Positions 23,803-35,689 of a DNA stretch of 64,000 nt are shown piece after piece; the stretch's first letter is position 1; each line of letters begins with the position of its first letter. The position numbers were made by a program, and so were the translations under genes. Source of the DNA: Monodelphis domestica. Taxonomy: Eukaryota; Chordata; Mammalia; Didelphimorphia; Didelphidae. The notes beneath the pieces were generated by a model. That model was not told the origin of the DNA. It searched no databases and saw only the letters and a program-made list of their open reading frames with translations. The stretch spans positions 342,544,959 to 342,608,958 of the forward strand of contig NC_077230.1 in the NCBI RefSeq assembly GCF_027887165.1, read 5' to 3'.

Positions 23803-24052
23803 GGGGCAGCTGGGTGGCTCAGTGGATTGAGAGTCAGGCCTAGAGATGGGAGGTCCTAGGTTCAAATCTGGCCTCAGACACTTCCCAGCTGTGTGACCCT
23901 GGGCAAGTCACTTAACCCCCATTGCCTAGCCCTTACCACTCTTCTGCCTTGGAACCAATACAAAGTATTGACTCTAAGACGGAAGGTGAGGATTACTAAA
24001 ATAAATAAACAAATAGATAAATGAATAAATAAATAAATAGAAATAAATAAAT
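23803..24052 (+). mobile_element. Marsupial tRNA-derived SINE with (AAAT)n tail and target-site duplication
   Basis: A complete SINE followed by an expanded (AAATA)n tail (24,000-24,055). The direct repeat AAATAGCTATGATA at 23,789-23,802 matches AAATAGCTGTGATA at 24,053-24,066 with one difference. Confidence 0.93.
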
Positions 24053-24479
24053 AAATAGCTGTGATACCAGCCTACTGCCTAGAATGAGAGTCAAGGATTC
24101 TGTTCTCCTCTGCTTTGTTCAAACATCATGTAGAAGATTTCCCCCAGTTCTGGAGCAACATTTTAGGAAGGACTTAATCTTCCAGGAGTGGAAGGGAAAA
24201 ATCATTATCTTCAAATATCACAAAGGATGACATGGAGTAGACAGAGCAGGTCCTCAGAGAATAAAATTAGGACCAATGGGAAGAAATTACAGGAAAGTAG
24301 ATTGTGTCCCAATGTAAGGATGCATACAACTACCAAATAATTGGAAATTCCAAATATATTGATTGGGCTGCCCTCTGATGCAATGACTCTCTTCCAGGGA
24401 GGCTCCTGAGAAGATTTAATTTCTCTCCAGAGGGCCAGTCCCACCTACCTACTCCTGGGACCTTTAGTCATCACTTCCT

Positions 24480-25235
24480 GGCTATGAAAGAAATATTTTA
24501 AACTTACTGTGCCTGAAGCAAAGCCCATTATCTTTCTACCTAAATCTGCCCTACCTCCTAATTCCCTTATTTCTATCAAGGGCACCACTATCCTTCTGGT
24601 CACCTGTGGTTGCAACCTCAATTAATCTCGACTCTTCACTCTCCATCACCTACCATACCTAATCAATAACCAAGCCTTGTGGATTCTATCTTTGTAACAT
24701 TCTTAAATATGTCCCCTTCTCTCAATACAAATGTCCATTAGCCAAGTTCAAAGCTCTTATTACCTCTTGACTGAACTAACTCAGCTAGAGCCTCCAAATT
24801 AGTCTTCCCTCCAGTCCTACAACTTATTTTCTAAATTGCCTTAAAAATAATCTTCCTAAGGGAAGATCTGGCCAAATCCCTCCTTTGCTCAGAAAATGTC
24901 AGTGTCATATCATTCCTAGAATAAAATACAAGCTCCTTTGCTGGACATTTAAAGACTTACATAATTAAATTCCAACCTTCCTTTCTATATTGATTTCATA
25001 TCTTTCCTCCCAGGACACACCATGTTCCAGTCACAGTGGCTTCTTTGCTGTTCCCCATACATTTTCTGTCTCTGTCCTTTTACCTGGGCTATCCCCTATG
25101 CCTGGAATGTTTTCTCTCCTCACCTCTGCATCTTGGAATTGTAGTTTCCTTTAAGGTCAAGTTCAGGCATCACCTCTTATAAGAAGACTTTCCTGAGGCC
25201 TCGATTTGTTAATACCCCCCCCCACTAAAATTACT
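24480..25235 (+). mobile_element. L2 LINE, long 3' portion
   Basis: About 750 bp in L2 order: 'gtccattagccaagttcaaag', 'ctcagctagagcctccaaatt', 'ccagtcacagtggcttc', 'tatgcctggaatgttttctc' and 'aaggtcaagttcaggcatcacc'. It is the most complete L2 in the window. No open frame survives. Confidence 0.75.
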
Positions 25236-25559
25236 TTTTATATATGTAGAAGGGAGGGATTTCCCCTAACCTTATCCCATAGTCCAATTGGTGTTACACT
25301 GAGTAGGGTGGAGAATGTAGTTTCCAAGACCTGATTCTGTTATTCCAAGTATCTCTATTGTTATTTGATCAGGAAAGAGCTAAATCCAATCTTCTAAAGA
25401 ATGGTCTAAATAGGGTGGAGTAGTTTTGAAATTCACAGTACTTTGTAGTGTTCCTTAACATATACTAGTTGAATTTAAGTAAATTTGTTATAAACATGAT
25501 AACATGTCTTTTTCATTCTTCTTCTACTAATTAATGTCTAGATGCTTTGGATTAATTAA

Positions 25560-25680
25560 CTAATCTGGGCTAATTAATGAAATGAATACATAATATTATT
25601 TATTTATTATTTATTAATAAATTTAATTAATAAATAATGTTTATTACTAAATAATAAAATTAATAAAAATCCATTTTTCC
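25560..25680. repeat. AT-rich (TTAATAAA) self-complementary tract
   Basis: Dense TTATTTATTA, TTAATTAATAAAT and ATAATAAAATTAAT motifs give several short palindromes. No mobile-element ends are seen. Confidence 0.7.
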
Positions 25681-26099
25681 TTCCATTGCTCCTTAATATT
25701 TTATGATGTGTTATTGCTCCTAATCTTCCATCATAAGCCAATGTGGTTCTTTTCTGCCTTGCTTCTCTGTTTGCCAAGGACATGTAAGTGTTTGCTTGCT
25801 GAAGTAGTTATGGGTCTCTTTTGGGCTCCTTATTATGGTGACTGATTTATATCAATTAAACTAATAAAAGAAATGGTGATGAATATCTTTCAAAGTCTGT
25901 TCCTTTAACCATTTCCCATTCTTACACATCAATAGCTAGTTTTCAGAGTAAAGTTAGAGCTGTAATTGCAGGTTGTACCTTCTCAACTTTATCCTTTTCT
26001 ATGGTTTTCTGCTGATTTTGGTACTTTTATTTGCTCTAACAAGTAGATAATTTGACTGTTCAAAGATAGCTTGTTAAGAAAAGACTCCCATATTAGCAA

Positions 26100-26690
26100 C
26101 CAGCCATTTATTATTTGATAAGGTATAATCAATTACTCTCAAAATATTTCAAAGAAGTGCTTTTTGTAGTAGCAAAGAACTACTTAAAAAGTAGATGCTC
26201 ATAGGTTAGGGAATGGCTAAATAAGCCTTGGTATATTAATATAATAAGATATTATTACTATGTTGTAAGAAACCATAATTGAGAAGAATACACAGAAACA
26301 CAGGAGGACATATGAATTGATACAGAATGAAGTAAGAAGAACCAAGAAGATAGTATACACAGTAAGAACAACATAAATGCCAAGAATAAAAAATGAAAAC
26401 TGAAGCATATGTAATTATAATGACCAAGTTTAACCTTGGAAGAAAGGTCAGAAAACATACTTCCCTCCCCTCTTTGCAGAGGTGTGGACCCAAGGACATG
26501 GAATATCATATATATTATCAAACATGGTTGATGTGTTAATCAGTTTTTCTGTAGTGCTTTTTAAAAAAAAAGTCTTTATCACAAGAGATGGCTTATAAAG
26601 TCAGATAATATATTTGGAAATCATGATGCTATAAAAATAAATGTATCAAAGATTTAATTTCTTTTAAAAATATAATCAATTTCTTTCTTT
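26100..26690 (+). mobile_element. L1 3' fragment, old subfamily
   Basis: 'gtagcaaagaactacttaaaa', 'tagggaatggctaaataag', 'tgaattgatacagaatgaag' and 'agaagaaccaagaagatag' are a diverged L1 ORF2 terminus/3' UTR. Confidence 0.7.
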
Positions 26691-26764
26691 TTTGGTGTCT
26701 ACCATATCTAGCCTCTCCTGATTCTTTCTAAGGATGCAATTAATGACATGTTAAAAAACTCTCA

Positions 26765-26940
26765 TCTTCCATCTTAGAATCAATACTAAGTATTAATTTC
26801 AAGGCAGAAGAGTGGTCAATGGGGGTTAAGAGATTTGCCCGGGGTCACTCAGTTAGGAAGTGTCTGAGGCCACATTTGAACCTAGGACCTCCTGTCTATA
26901 GTCTTGGCTCTCAATCCATTTAGCCACTTAGCTATCCCCT
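26765..26940 (-). mobile_element. Marsupial tRNA-derived SINE, antisense
   Basis: 'ccatcttagaatcaatactaag', 'tcaatgggggttaagag', 'gtgtctgaggccacatttgaacc' and 'gccacttagctatcccc' are the reversed SINE. Confidence 0.85.
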
Positions 26941-27094
26941 GAAGAATGGTACTTTAATTTGAGATTTCTGAGTAATTCATAAGAACTTTTGGTTTCTTTC
27001 ACATCATCCTGAACTCTATTTTCATGTATATAATACATATACATATATATTTCATATATGTATAATACATATACTATATACATATATATATTTG

Positions 27095-27490
27095 ACTTTT
27101 CTCCCCAATGCCCACCTTTGTATTGAAGTTACCAAGTATTAGGGAACATGTTGACTTAGTTTGGAGGATCTCATCCAGTTCTCTGTAGAATTTCTCTCCC
27201 TCCTAATCTCCTACAACAGATGTTGGCTCATGAGTTCCAATTATCTTCATGGTGGTCTTTTTGCTTAAGCTCATCATGAGAACTACAAAGCTACACAGTA
27301 AGATGACTAAGTGTCCCATGAAATGATGTTTCTGGTTACCTTCATGTGCAAAATGAAACCAGCTCTACCAACTCCCTCATTTGCTTCTTCAGGGAAAACC
27401 TGTGAGCCATCCTTCAATTTAGCTGCAACTTCCTTCTCTCTTCTGGTTTCATTTATCAGAAGAAGGTCAATATTAACATGTTTCAGTTTC
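27095..27490 (-). mobile_element. RTE LINE endonuclease-region fragment, antisense
   Basis: Reverse-translated, the stretch at about 27,107-27,140 reads L-G-N-F-N-T-K-V-G. This matches the G-D-F-N-A-K-V-G-type motif of RTE apurinic endonuclease domains with D changed to N. The flanking sequence to 27,490 is compatible with the same domain but is broken. AT-rich sequence back to about 25.7 kb may belong to the same element, split by the L1 and SINE. Confidence 0.55.
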
Positions 27491-27499
27491 TCTAGAGCT

Positions 27500-27710
27500 G
27501 GGTTTCTTAACCTTCTTTCATGTCTTGGATCCCTATGGCAGTCAATCGAGTGAAGTCTATGGATCCATTCTCAGAATGTTTTTAAATGCATAAAATAAAA
27601 CCATAAGATTACAGAGAAAATCAATTACATTGAAATATAATTATTGAAAATTTTCAAAAAAGGAAATTCATGGACCTCATGTTAAGAACCATTGCTCTAA
27701 AAGCTTATTG
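27500..27710 (+). mobile_element. hAT-Charlie MITE, MER5-like
   Basis: 'gggtttcttaaccttctttc' head, 'tttttaaatgcataaaataaaa' centre and 'catggacctcatgttaagaacc' end. The ends form a rough terminal inverted repeat (TTCTTAACC/GTTAAGAA). This is the best-preserved of the three copies here. Confidence 0.7.
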
Positions 27711-28479
27711 AATTATAAGATTTACAGATATAAATCTAACATTTGGAATACTAGCAGTAATATATACTAACATTCATCAATATTCAGAATCAGTGACTCA
27801 CAAAATATAATTTAGCAGTTATTTTATTTAATTCAAATTTATTTACTGAGCATACAGAGTATGGTAGGCATTGTATTTGTAAGAGAAATAGAACTTGCCC
27901 ATCCATGTATTCACTAACTTCAAAACACATCAAACCTTGAACTTGCAAAGAACTCAACAAAATGGTGACCCTTATTGTTGCCAACTTAAACATTTAGTGG
28001 CCATGATTTCTCGGGGGAAAAAAAGAATACTGCATATAATGACACAAAAGAAAAGAAAAAACGTGTGCAATTAGTCTAAACATCCTCTGCCCCTTTCCCA
28101 CCATTCTACTGTATCACTGAAGAGGCCAAAGTGAGGCTCCACACACTGAAGGACATTTAAAATTTTTAATTTTCCAGACCAAAGAATTCATCATTTAGTG
28201 ACCTCATCACTTAGTGGTGAGACTCTGTGTACTTAATGAGGCTGGTCCTCAGACTGTGGTCACAAATTATTACTCATACTCATCTTAGTAGGACCAGCTA
28301 GAGTACACTTTCTCAATGCCATAATGAATTACTTTCATCACAAAACTGTTTCCAACTCTGTTTTAAGGAGTTGGTTTTGCCCGGACCAGCACTAGAACAG
28401 TCTGGAGAACCCATTCTAGCCACTTTGAAGATGAATCATGAGTCAGTGAGGGAAAAATGAGACAGATGTTGAGGGACCA

Positions 28480-28532
28480 GAGAATCCTATGGATCAGAGC
28501 TAGAAGAGATTTCAGTGATCATCTGGTCCAAC

Positions 28533-28577
<45 letters not shown>

Positions 28578-28955
28578 CCTCCCTTGAGAGCATGTATAGA
28601 GCATTTTAAGGTTTGCAAAATAATTTACATATATTATCTCATTTGATCCTCCAGTAATGTAGGTGTTATTGTTATTCCCATTTAATAGATTAGGAAACAA
28701 AGTCTGAGAGAGTTTATGGGACTAGGCCAGCATAACATAGCTAATAAATGTCCGATGCAATATTTGAATTGGGTCTTTCTAATTCCAAGTTCAATAGTCC
28801 ATCTACTGCCCCTTATTTTACAAAAACAAACAAACAGATAAAGGAATCAAGGTTCGGAGAGGGAAAATAACTTGCCCAAAGTCACACAGCTAAGTGGCAA
28901 AGCTAGAAGTGTACCCTTGGGTCTTTAGACTACAAATTTATTGCTGAACAGATAC
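28480..28955 (-). mobile_element. THER SINE split by a second MIR, antisense
   Basis: A reversed THER tail ('agctagaagagatttcagtgatc') stops at an ATC microsatellite. A reversed MIR follows ('gtttgcaaaataatttacat', 'cctccagtaatgtaggtg'). At about 28,810-28,955 the outer element resumes with 'cttgcccaaagtcacacagct'. This implies insertion of one SINE into another. Confidence 0.6.
28532..28577. repeat. (ATC)n microsatellite
   Basis: About 15 uninterrupted CAT/ATC triplets. Confidence 0.95.
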
Positions 28956-29204
28956 GCCATGCTCTTCTCCCTAGGAGACTTGAGAACCTGACAGAGGATC
29001 CCAGCCATAGAGAGGGAGGGAGCTGATTTAGAGGAAGGTTCTTAATGAGTTCTAGGAACTCAGAACCTTAATGAAAATAACTTCTGGGTTTGATGCTAAT
29101 AGAACCCTGATTCTTCTACTTACTTTTTTCTCTGATTCAGGAGAAAACTAGCAGATGGAGTAGAAGATGGTGGCATGGGTTGGGACTGGAAGACCCAGAT
29201 TAAT

Positions 29205-29418
29205 GTGGCATAATTTCATAGAATGGCAGAGTTTGAGAGCTGGAAGGGACTTAGAAGGTACTCAGGCCAATCCATACTTGAAAAGAAGTCTTCATTATAA
29301 AATTACTGACAAGTGGTCAGGGTTCATGCCTAAAAAATATCCAAATAGGGGAAGAACAACTCCAAAGGTAGTCCATTCTACCTCTAGACTATTCACATTG
29401 TTTAAAAGTTTATCTTCT
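29205..29418 (-). mobile_element. L3/CR1-type LINE, antisense, left part
   Basis: 'catagaatggcagagtttgag', 'gctggaagggacttagaagg' and 'actgacaagtggtcagg' are the reversed CR1/L3 3' region. The element breaks at 'gtttatcttct' and resumes at 30,231 ('atcagacctaagtgtcc'), so it is the host of the nested SINE and L1. Confidence 0.65.
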
Positions 29419-29420
29419 CA

Positions 29421-29614
29421 GGGCAGCTGGGTAGCTCAGTGGATTGAGAGCCAGGCCTAGAGATGGAAGGTCCTAGGTTCAAATGTGACCTCAGACACTT
29501 CCCAGCTGTGTGACCCTGGGCAAGTCACTTGACCCCCATTGCCTAGCCCTTACCACTCTTCTGCCTTGGAACCAATACACAGTATTGATTCCAAGACAGA
29601 AGGGAAGGGTTTAA
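29421..29614 (+). mobile_element. Marsupial tRNA-derived SINE nested in L1 target site
   Basis: A well-preserved SINE. GTTTATCTTCT lies just before it (29,408-29,418) and TTTATCTTCT just after its tail (29,622-29,631), giving a short target duplication. Confidence 0.9.
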
Positions 29615-29640
29615 AAATTTTTTTATCTTCTTATATTCAG

Positions 29641-30226
29641 AGCTGCACTCTTTGGGGTGGCAAAAAATTAGAAAATGAGGGGATGCCCTTTAGTTGGGAA
29701 ATGGCTGAACAAATTGTGGTATATGTTGGTGATGGAATACTATTGTGCTCAAAGGAATAATAAAGTGGAGGAATTCCATGAAGACTGGAACAACCTCCAG
29801 GAAGTGATGCAGAGCGAAAGGAGCAGAACCAGGAAATCATTATACACAGAGACTGATACACTGTGGTACAATCGAATGTAATGGACTTTAGTGGCAATGC
29901 AGTGATCCTGAACAACCCGGAGGGGTCTATGTGAAAAAAACACTATCCACATCCAGAGGAAAAACTGTGGGAGTAAAAACACCAAAGGAAAACAACTGCT
30001 TGATTACATGGGTCAAGGGGGATACAGTTGGGGATGTAGACTCTGAATGATCATCCTAGTGCAAACATCAACAACATGGAAATAGGTTCTGATCAAGGAC
30101 ACATGTAAAACCCGGTGGAATTGCGCATCAGCTACAGGAAGAAGTGGGGAGGGAAAGAATATGATTCTTGTAACCAAGGAATAATGTCCTAAATTGACAA
30201 AATAAAATTTTAAAAAAAGAGAAAAA
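29641..30226 (+). mobile_element. L1 3' end, young subfamily, 5'-truncated
   Basis: 'gcactctttggggtggcaaaa', 'gttgggaaatggctgaac', 'ctccaggaagtgatgcagagcg', 'ggaattgcgcatcagc' and the final 'caaaataaaattttaaaaaa' give an almost undamaged L1 3' end. TTTATCTTCTTATATTCAG before it and TTTATCTTCTTAATATCAG after it are the target duplication. It is truncated within the ORF2 C-terminus. Confidence 0.93.
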
Positions 30227-30230
30227 AGTT

Positions 30231-30455
30231 TATCTTCTTAATATCAGACCTAAGTGTCCTCTTTGCCCTTCCACCCTAAACTCCTAATTCTGGCTATTGG
30301 AGCCAAACAGAACACATTTAAACTTTCCTCCACATGACAGCCCATTAAATGTGTGGAAGCTGCCAGCATGTCCTCCCAAGTCTTCCCCAAACCACTTTCT
30401 TCAAACTTGCACTCAAGGCTCTTTGCCACCCCCGTTCTCTTTATCTGTATACTTT
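30231..30455 (-). mobile_element. L3/CR1-type LINE, antisense, right part
   Basis: 'atcagacctaagtgtcctc', 'gagccaaacagaacacattt', 'cacatgacagcccattaaatg' and 'agcatgtcctcccaagtc' continue the element broken at 29,418. Confidence 0.65.
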
Positions 30456-30461
30456 CCAGAT

Positions 30462-31315
30462 TATCACTCAGTCAGTCAATAAGCCGGCAATGGGAAAATG
30501 AAGAAAGGCAAATACCAGTCCCTGCTCTCAAGTGGTTCACAATCTAATGATGGATAAAACATGCAAAGAATGAACACATATACAGGTATATCCAGAGCTG
30601 ATGGGAGATCATTTCAAATGAAAGGCATTAGAAGTCAGGGGGAAGGGATGGGGACCAGGAAAGACCTCTTGCAGAAGGTAGGATTTGAGCTGAATCTGGA
30701 AAAAGACAGGGAAGCTAAAGAGGATGAAATGAGACAGAGTGTTATGTGCAAGGAACAAGGAGGCCAGTGTCAATGGACTGCAGAATACATGGAGGGAGAG
30801 TGACGTGTAAGAATAGAAAGGCAAGAAAGGGCCAGATGGTGAAGCCAAATAGAAGGTTTTATATTTTATCCCAGAGACAATCAGAAGCCATTGGGGATTA
30901 TTGTATTTGAGGGGGAACATGAAATGATCAGACCACTTTAGGAAAATCATTTTGGTAGCTCAGTGGAAGATGGAATGGAATGAGGAGAGATTTGTATTGG
31001 GAAGACCAACAAGAAGACTACTGCAATAATCCAGCTGTGTTGCTGAGGGTCTGAACCTTGGTGGTAGCTGAGTAGAGAGGAGGGTATATAAGGGATATTA
31101 TAAAGGCAGAAATGATAAGACTCAGCAACAGATTAGTTGTGTGGGGTAAAAGCAAGAGAAGAGTTGAGGATGATACTGATTCTGTGAGCTTTAATTGATG
31201 GAAAGATGGGAGGTATCCTCAAAAACCATAAGGAAGTTTGGAAGGAGTTGGGGAGGAGAGATAATGAGTTCTGCTTTGGACATGTTGAGTTTGAGATAAC
31301 TACAAGACTTCCTAA
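30462..31315 (+). mobile_element. Mammalian interspersed repeat, longest copy
   Basis: About 850 bp in family order: 'gtccctgctctcaagtggttc', 'caaggaggccagtgtcaatgg', 'ttatcccagagacaatcagaagcc', 'atgatcagaccactttagg', 'gactactgcaataatccagc' and 'gttctgctttggacatgttgag'. I recognise the family but not its class. It has no usable reading frame. Confidence 0.6.
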
Positions 31316-31349
31316 TTATCAGTTACCTTTTTTGTGTATGTTTGACTTT

Positions 31350-31545
31350 TTTAAAAAATCCCTACCTTCTATCTTAGAATCAATATTATGAATTGGGTCT
31401 AAAATAGAAGAATGGTAAAGGCTAGGAAGTAGGGTTTAAGTAACTTGTCCAGGGAAGGTAGGAAGGGGCTGAGGCCAGATCTGAAGCCATGATCTCCCAT
31501 CTCCAAGCCTGGATCTCTATCCACTGAGATATCTAGCTCTATCTA
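31350..31545 (-). mobile_element. Marsupial tRNA-derived SINE, antisense, diverged
   Basis: 'ctaccttctatcttagaatc', 'gtttaagtaacttgtccagg' and 'ctgaggccagatctgaagcc', then 'ctatccactgagatatctagc'. This is the reversed SINE with several substitutions. Confidence 0.75.
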
Positions 31546-31561
31546 GCTGCCTTCCTATAGT

Positions 31562-32820
31562 TGACTTTTAAAATTTTAATGGTTTTTTTTTTCAACTAAC
31601 AAAAATATTTTTCTCTATTTCCCACTTCTCCCTAATGAAAAAAAGGAAAACAAAAAAATTTATAACAAATATGTAGAGTCAAACAAAACAAATTCCTCCT
31701 TTGGCTATGAACATTGTGTACCCTGAGTCTGTTACTTCTCTGTCAGGAGATGAATAGGTAGAAAGCTTCATCATTGGTACTCTGGAATCATAATTGACAC
31801 TGTATTAATCAGAATTATTAAGCCTTTCAAAGATGTTTATCTTAATAATGTTACTGTTGTATAAGCTGTTCTCCTGGTTCTCATTTTTCCCTAGTTTCCT
31901 CTGAAACTATCCTTTTTATCATGTCTTTTTTTCCCCCTAAACCCTTACCTTCAGTTTATTATCAATTCTAAGACATAAGAGTGGCAAGGTTGAGGCAATT
32001 AGGGTTAAATGACTTGCCCAAAGGCACATAGTTAGGATTTATCATGTCTTATAGCACAAAAGAATTCTATTATATCCATATACCATTGTATTCCAACAAT
32101 ATTCATATACCTCAATTATTTCCCTCCTTCCATTTCCCAAGTGATATCTCCCCCATCCTCTTAGTTTCTAGTTTTTAGCTATAATAAAAAGAGCTATTAT
32201 AAATATCTGTATATATTGGTCCTTTTTCTCTTTCTTAGATCTTTTTGATTATCAGCTAAGGAGTGGTATTGCTGAGTCAAAGGGTAAGCACAATTTAGTA
32301 ACTTTGGGGGCATGATTCCAAATTGCTTTACAGAATGACTAGACCAATTCACAGTTCCACTAATAGAGTATTAATGTGTCTCTTTTCCTGAGGTCCTTCT
32401 AACATTTGTCATTTTCTATGTTTGTCAATTTTGTCAACCTTTTGGGTATAAGGTAGAACCTCCAAGTTGATTTAATATGCATTGGTCAAATTATGGGTGA
32501 TCCAAAACATCTTTCATATGGCCACTGATAGTTTGGATTTCTTTCTTTAAAAAAAGGTCTGTTTGTATTATTTGACCATTTATCAATTAGGAAATGGCTC
32601 TTGTTTTTATTCATTTGAATCAGTTCCTTCTATATCTTGGAAATGAGAGCCTTAGCAAAGAAACTTGCTGCAAAAGTTATTCCCCCAGATTCCTCTTTCT
32701 CTTCTAACGGCAATTACATTGTTTTCATTTGTGCAACCCTTTTTAATTTTATGTAATCGAAATTGTCCATTTTGTCTTATGAGATCTCCTTTGTCCTTTA
32801 TTTAGCCAAAGTTCTACTCA
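31562..32820 (-). mobile_element. L1 3' part, antisense, interrupted by a SINE
   Basis: 'ctctgtcaggagatgaatagg', 'aaatcagaattattaagcc', 'agctaaggagtggtattgctgag' and 'ttgtgcaaccctttttaattt' are the reverse complement of a marsupial L1 ORF2 end and 3' UTR. The 31,928-32,037 SINE splits it and left a clear target duplication. Confidence 0.8.
31928..32037 (-). mobile_element. Truncated SINE inserted in antisense L1
   Basis: A 110-bp reversed SINE 3' half ('cccttaccttcagtttattatc', 'gttaaatgacttgccc'). It is bounded by TTTATCATGTCTT at 31,915-31,927 and 32,038-32,050, a 13-bp duplication of L1 sequence. Confidence 0.9.
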
Positions 32821-33019
32821 GGTGCCTGAGCTCTCTATGGGACTCTTGGTAACTCCCTACTCCTAAGGGCTCACCATACTGATGCCAGATCAGCCTTAGG
32901 CCTTCTACAGTTCAGAGCTCCCATAGCAAGAGATCCAGCAGCTTCACCTTCTCAGCAGCAAGGAATACAGGTATGTAGAACCACCAGGCCTGGCATTTTT
33001 TTCATTTTTAAAATTAGGA

Positions 33020-33885
33020 GCTTGCATTCCCCAAATGACAAATGGACAAGGGACATGAATAGGCAATTTTCAGATAAAGAAATAAAAACTATCAATAATC
33101 ACATGAAAAAGTCTTCTAAATCTCTTATAATCAGAGAAATGCAAATAAAAACAACTCTGAGGTATCACCTCACACCTGCTGGAATGCTGGAGGGGATGTG
33201 GCAAAGTCAGGACATTAATGCATTACTGGTGGAGTTGTGAATTGATCCAGCCATTCTGGATGGCAATTTGAGACTAAGGCCAAAGGACGCTAAAAGACTG
33301 CCCTTTGAACCAGCCATAGCACTGCTGGGTTTGTACCCCAAAGAGATAATAAGGAAAAAGACTTGTACAAGCATATGCATAGCCGTGCTATTTGTGGTGG
33401 CAAAAAATTGGAAAATGAGGGAATGGCTGAATAAATTGCGGTGTCTGTTGGTGATGGAATACTATTGTGACCTGGAAAGACCTCTAGGAATTGATGCAGA
33501 GTGAGAGAAGCAGAACCAGGAGAACATTGTACGCAGAGACTGATACACTGTGACACAATTGAATGTAATGGACTTATCTACTAGCAGCAATGCAATGATC
33601 CAGGACAATTCTGAGGGACTTATGAGAAAAGAATGTTATCCTACATCCAGAGAAAGAACTGTGGGAGTAGAAACACAGAAGAAAAACAACTGCCTGGTCA
33701 CATGGGTTGAGAGGATATGATTAGGGATGCAGACTCTAAACCATCACCCTAGTGCAAATATCAATAATATGGAAATGGGTCTTGATCAATGACACATGTA
33801 AAACCCAGTGGAATTGCTTATTGGCTATAGGAGGGAAGAAGGGAGAGAGGGAGGGAAAGAACATGGATCATGTAACAATGGAAAA
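33020..33885 (+). mobile_element. L1 3' end with internal deletions
   Basis: ORF2 C-terminal region ('agagaaatgcaaataaaaac', 'ttgaaccagccatagcactgctggg', 'gtaccccaaagagataataagg') through the 3' UTR. Compared with 53.4-54.2 kb it lacks short internal pieces near 33,185, 33,419 and 33,470, so its reading frame is broken. Confidence 0.85.
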
Positions 33886-34374
33886 ATTTTTTCAATTTCC
33901 TTCTCTGAGGGCTGGACCCACTGGTTTCTGAGGTTCCTTTTAGCTCTGAATCCTGGGATGCTAACTAATAAGAACCCACTTCAAATACAGAGCATAAGGC
34001 ATAGCTTGCTGAGGTGCATTGACAATGAATATGTTATTCCCCCAACCAAAATATCAATGCAGCCACATAGATACATTAATGTAAAATCAGGAAATATCCT
34101 TCTGACACTAATTCCCCCAGGGTTCATAGAAGAGGGAATGAGAGAAATCCAGATATTTGTGTATGATTTACATGCAATTTACATATAAAGACTTGATTTT
34201 TAAGGTCTTTCCTAATTCAAAGTCCTATGACATTATGATCTCTAATATTTCTGCCACTAGATTGTCATCCCATTCAAGGAAACATTATTTTGTCCCCAAA
34301 TCTCAGTTCCTATTGCCCTTGCCCTAGACCAGATTCCCACTAGTCATTCTTGGAAAGAATCACGAAATTAGGAT

Positions 34375-34442
34375 TTCTGAGCAGAAAGACAGACAGACCA
34401 AGAGAAAGAGAGAAAGAGACAGACAGAGAGACAGAAAGAGTT
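34375..34442. repeat. GACA/GAGA purine-rich simple repeat
   Basis: Irregular AGACAGAC, AGAGAAAG and GAGACAGA units over about 65 bp. Confidence 0.7.
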
Positions 34443-34634
34443 AATTTAGAACTTAGAATGTCAGAGTTGGGAGGGTCTTACAACACAGCATGTTAGCACT
34501 AGAAAAAAGATGACTTTGTTCAACCCTTTGATTTTAAAAAAGAATGACGAAAAGCCAAGAGAGATTAAATCCAGCTAAAATATGGCTTTGTCATTTCACT
34601 CTCTTTCATGACTCCTCAATAAATCTGTAACTTT

Positions 34635-35605
34635 TTAAAACTGTATTTTATTTTTCCCCAATTACATGTAAAACCAATTTTAATATATTTTTAAAAGTTT
34701 TGAGCTCCAAATTATCTACCTTCTTCCTACTCTCCGTCCCTTACTCCCTCCCACTCTTCTTCTCCCTGAGACAGTAAGCAATCTGATATAAATTTTACAT
34801 GTGCAATCATGCAAAACATTTTTCCATATTAGTCATTTTGTGGAAGAGCTCCCAAAAGGGAAAAAAGAAGAAAAAGTAGAAAGTGAAATATAGTATATTT
34901 CAATCTGCATTCAGATCCCATCAGTTCTTTCTCAGAAGGCAGATAGTATTTTTCATTTTGAGTCCCTGGTATTGTCCTAGGTATTGCTGAGAATAACTAG
35001 GTCATTCACAGTTGTTTGTCAAAAAATTATTGCTGTCCCTGTGGTTCTTCTGGTTCTGCTCACTTCACTTTGTATCAGTTCTTATAAGGCTTTCCAGACT
35101 TTTTCAAAATCATCCTGCTTGTCATTTCTTGTTGCATGATAGTATTCTATCACAATCATATACTACAACTTATTCAGTCATTCCCCAATTGATGGGTATC
35201 CCCTCAATTTCTAAGTCTTTGCTACCACACAAAAAAATGCAATAAATATCTTGTACAAATAAGTTCTTTTCCCCTTTTAAAAAATATAAAAATTGGGGAT
35301 AAAGACTTATTAGTGATATTGATGGATCAAAGGGTATGTACAGTTTTAGAGCCCTTTGAGCATAGTTCCAAACTGCTCTCCAGAATGGTTGGATCAGATC
35401 GAAACTCTACCAACAAACAGCACATTAATGCCCCAATTTTTCTGCATCCCCTCCAACATTTATCATTTTCTTCTTCTGTCATATCTAATTTTTTCTGCCA
35501 ATCTAATAAGTGTGAGGTGGTACCTCAGAGTTGTTTTAATTTGCATTTCTCTAATCAAGAGTGATTTAGAACATTTTGTCACATGAGCATAGATGGCTTT
35601 GTAAA
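34635..35605 (-). mobile_element. L1 3' end, antisense, older subfamily
   Basis: 'cccaattacatgtaaaacc', 'catgcaaaacatttttcc', 'cattccccaattgatgggtatcccc', 'gatggatcaaagggtatg' and 'gtgaggtggtacctcagag' run in reversed order from poly-A end to the ORF2 C-terminus. Confidence 0.85.
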
Positions 35606-35689
35606 TCTGTTACCTCTTTAACTTGACATTCAAGTTGAAAATTGGCCACTTCACTATTTATATAAACAGACCACACACATGGATACTTT

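Noticed and set aside
28532..28577. CRISPR-like or regulatory direct repeats among the many short arrays
   Set aside because: All arrays are simple microsatellites, minisatellites or retroposon tails with no unique spacers, and the DNA is vertebrate.
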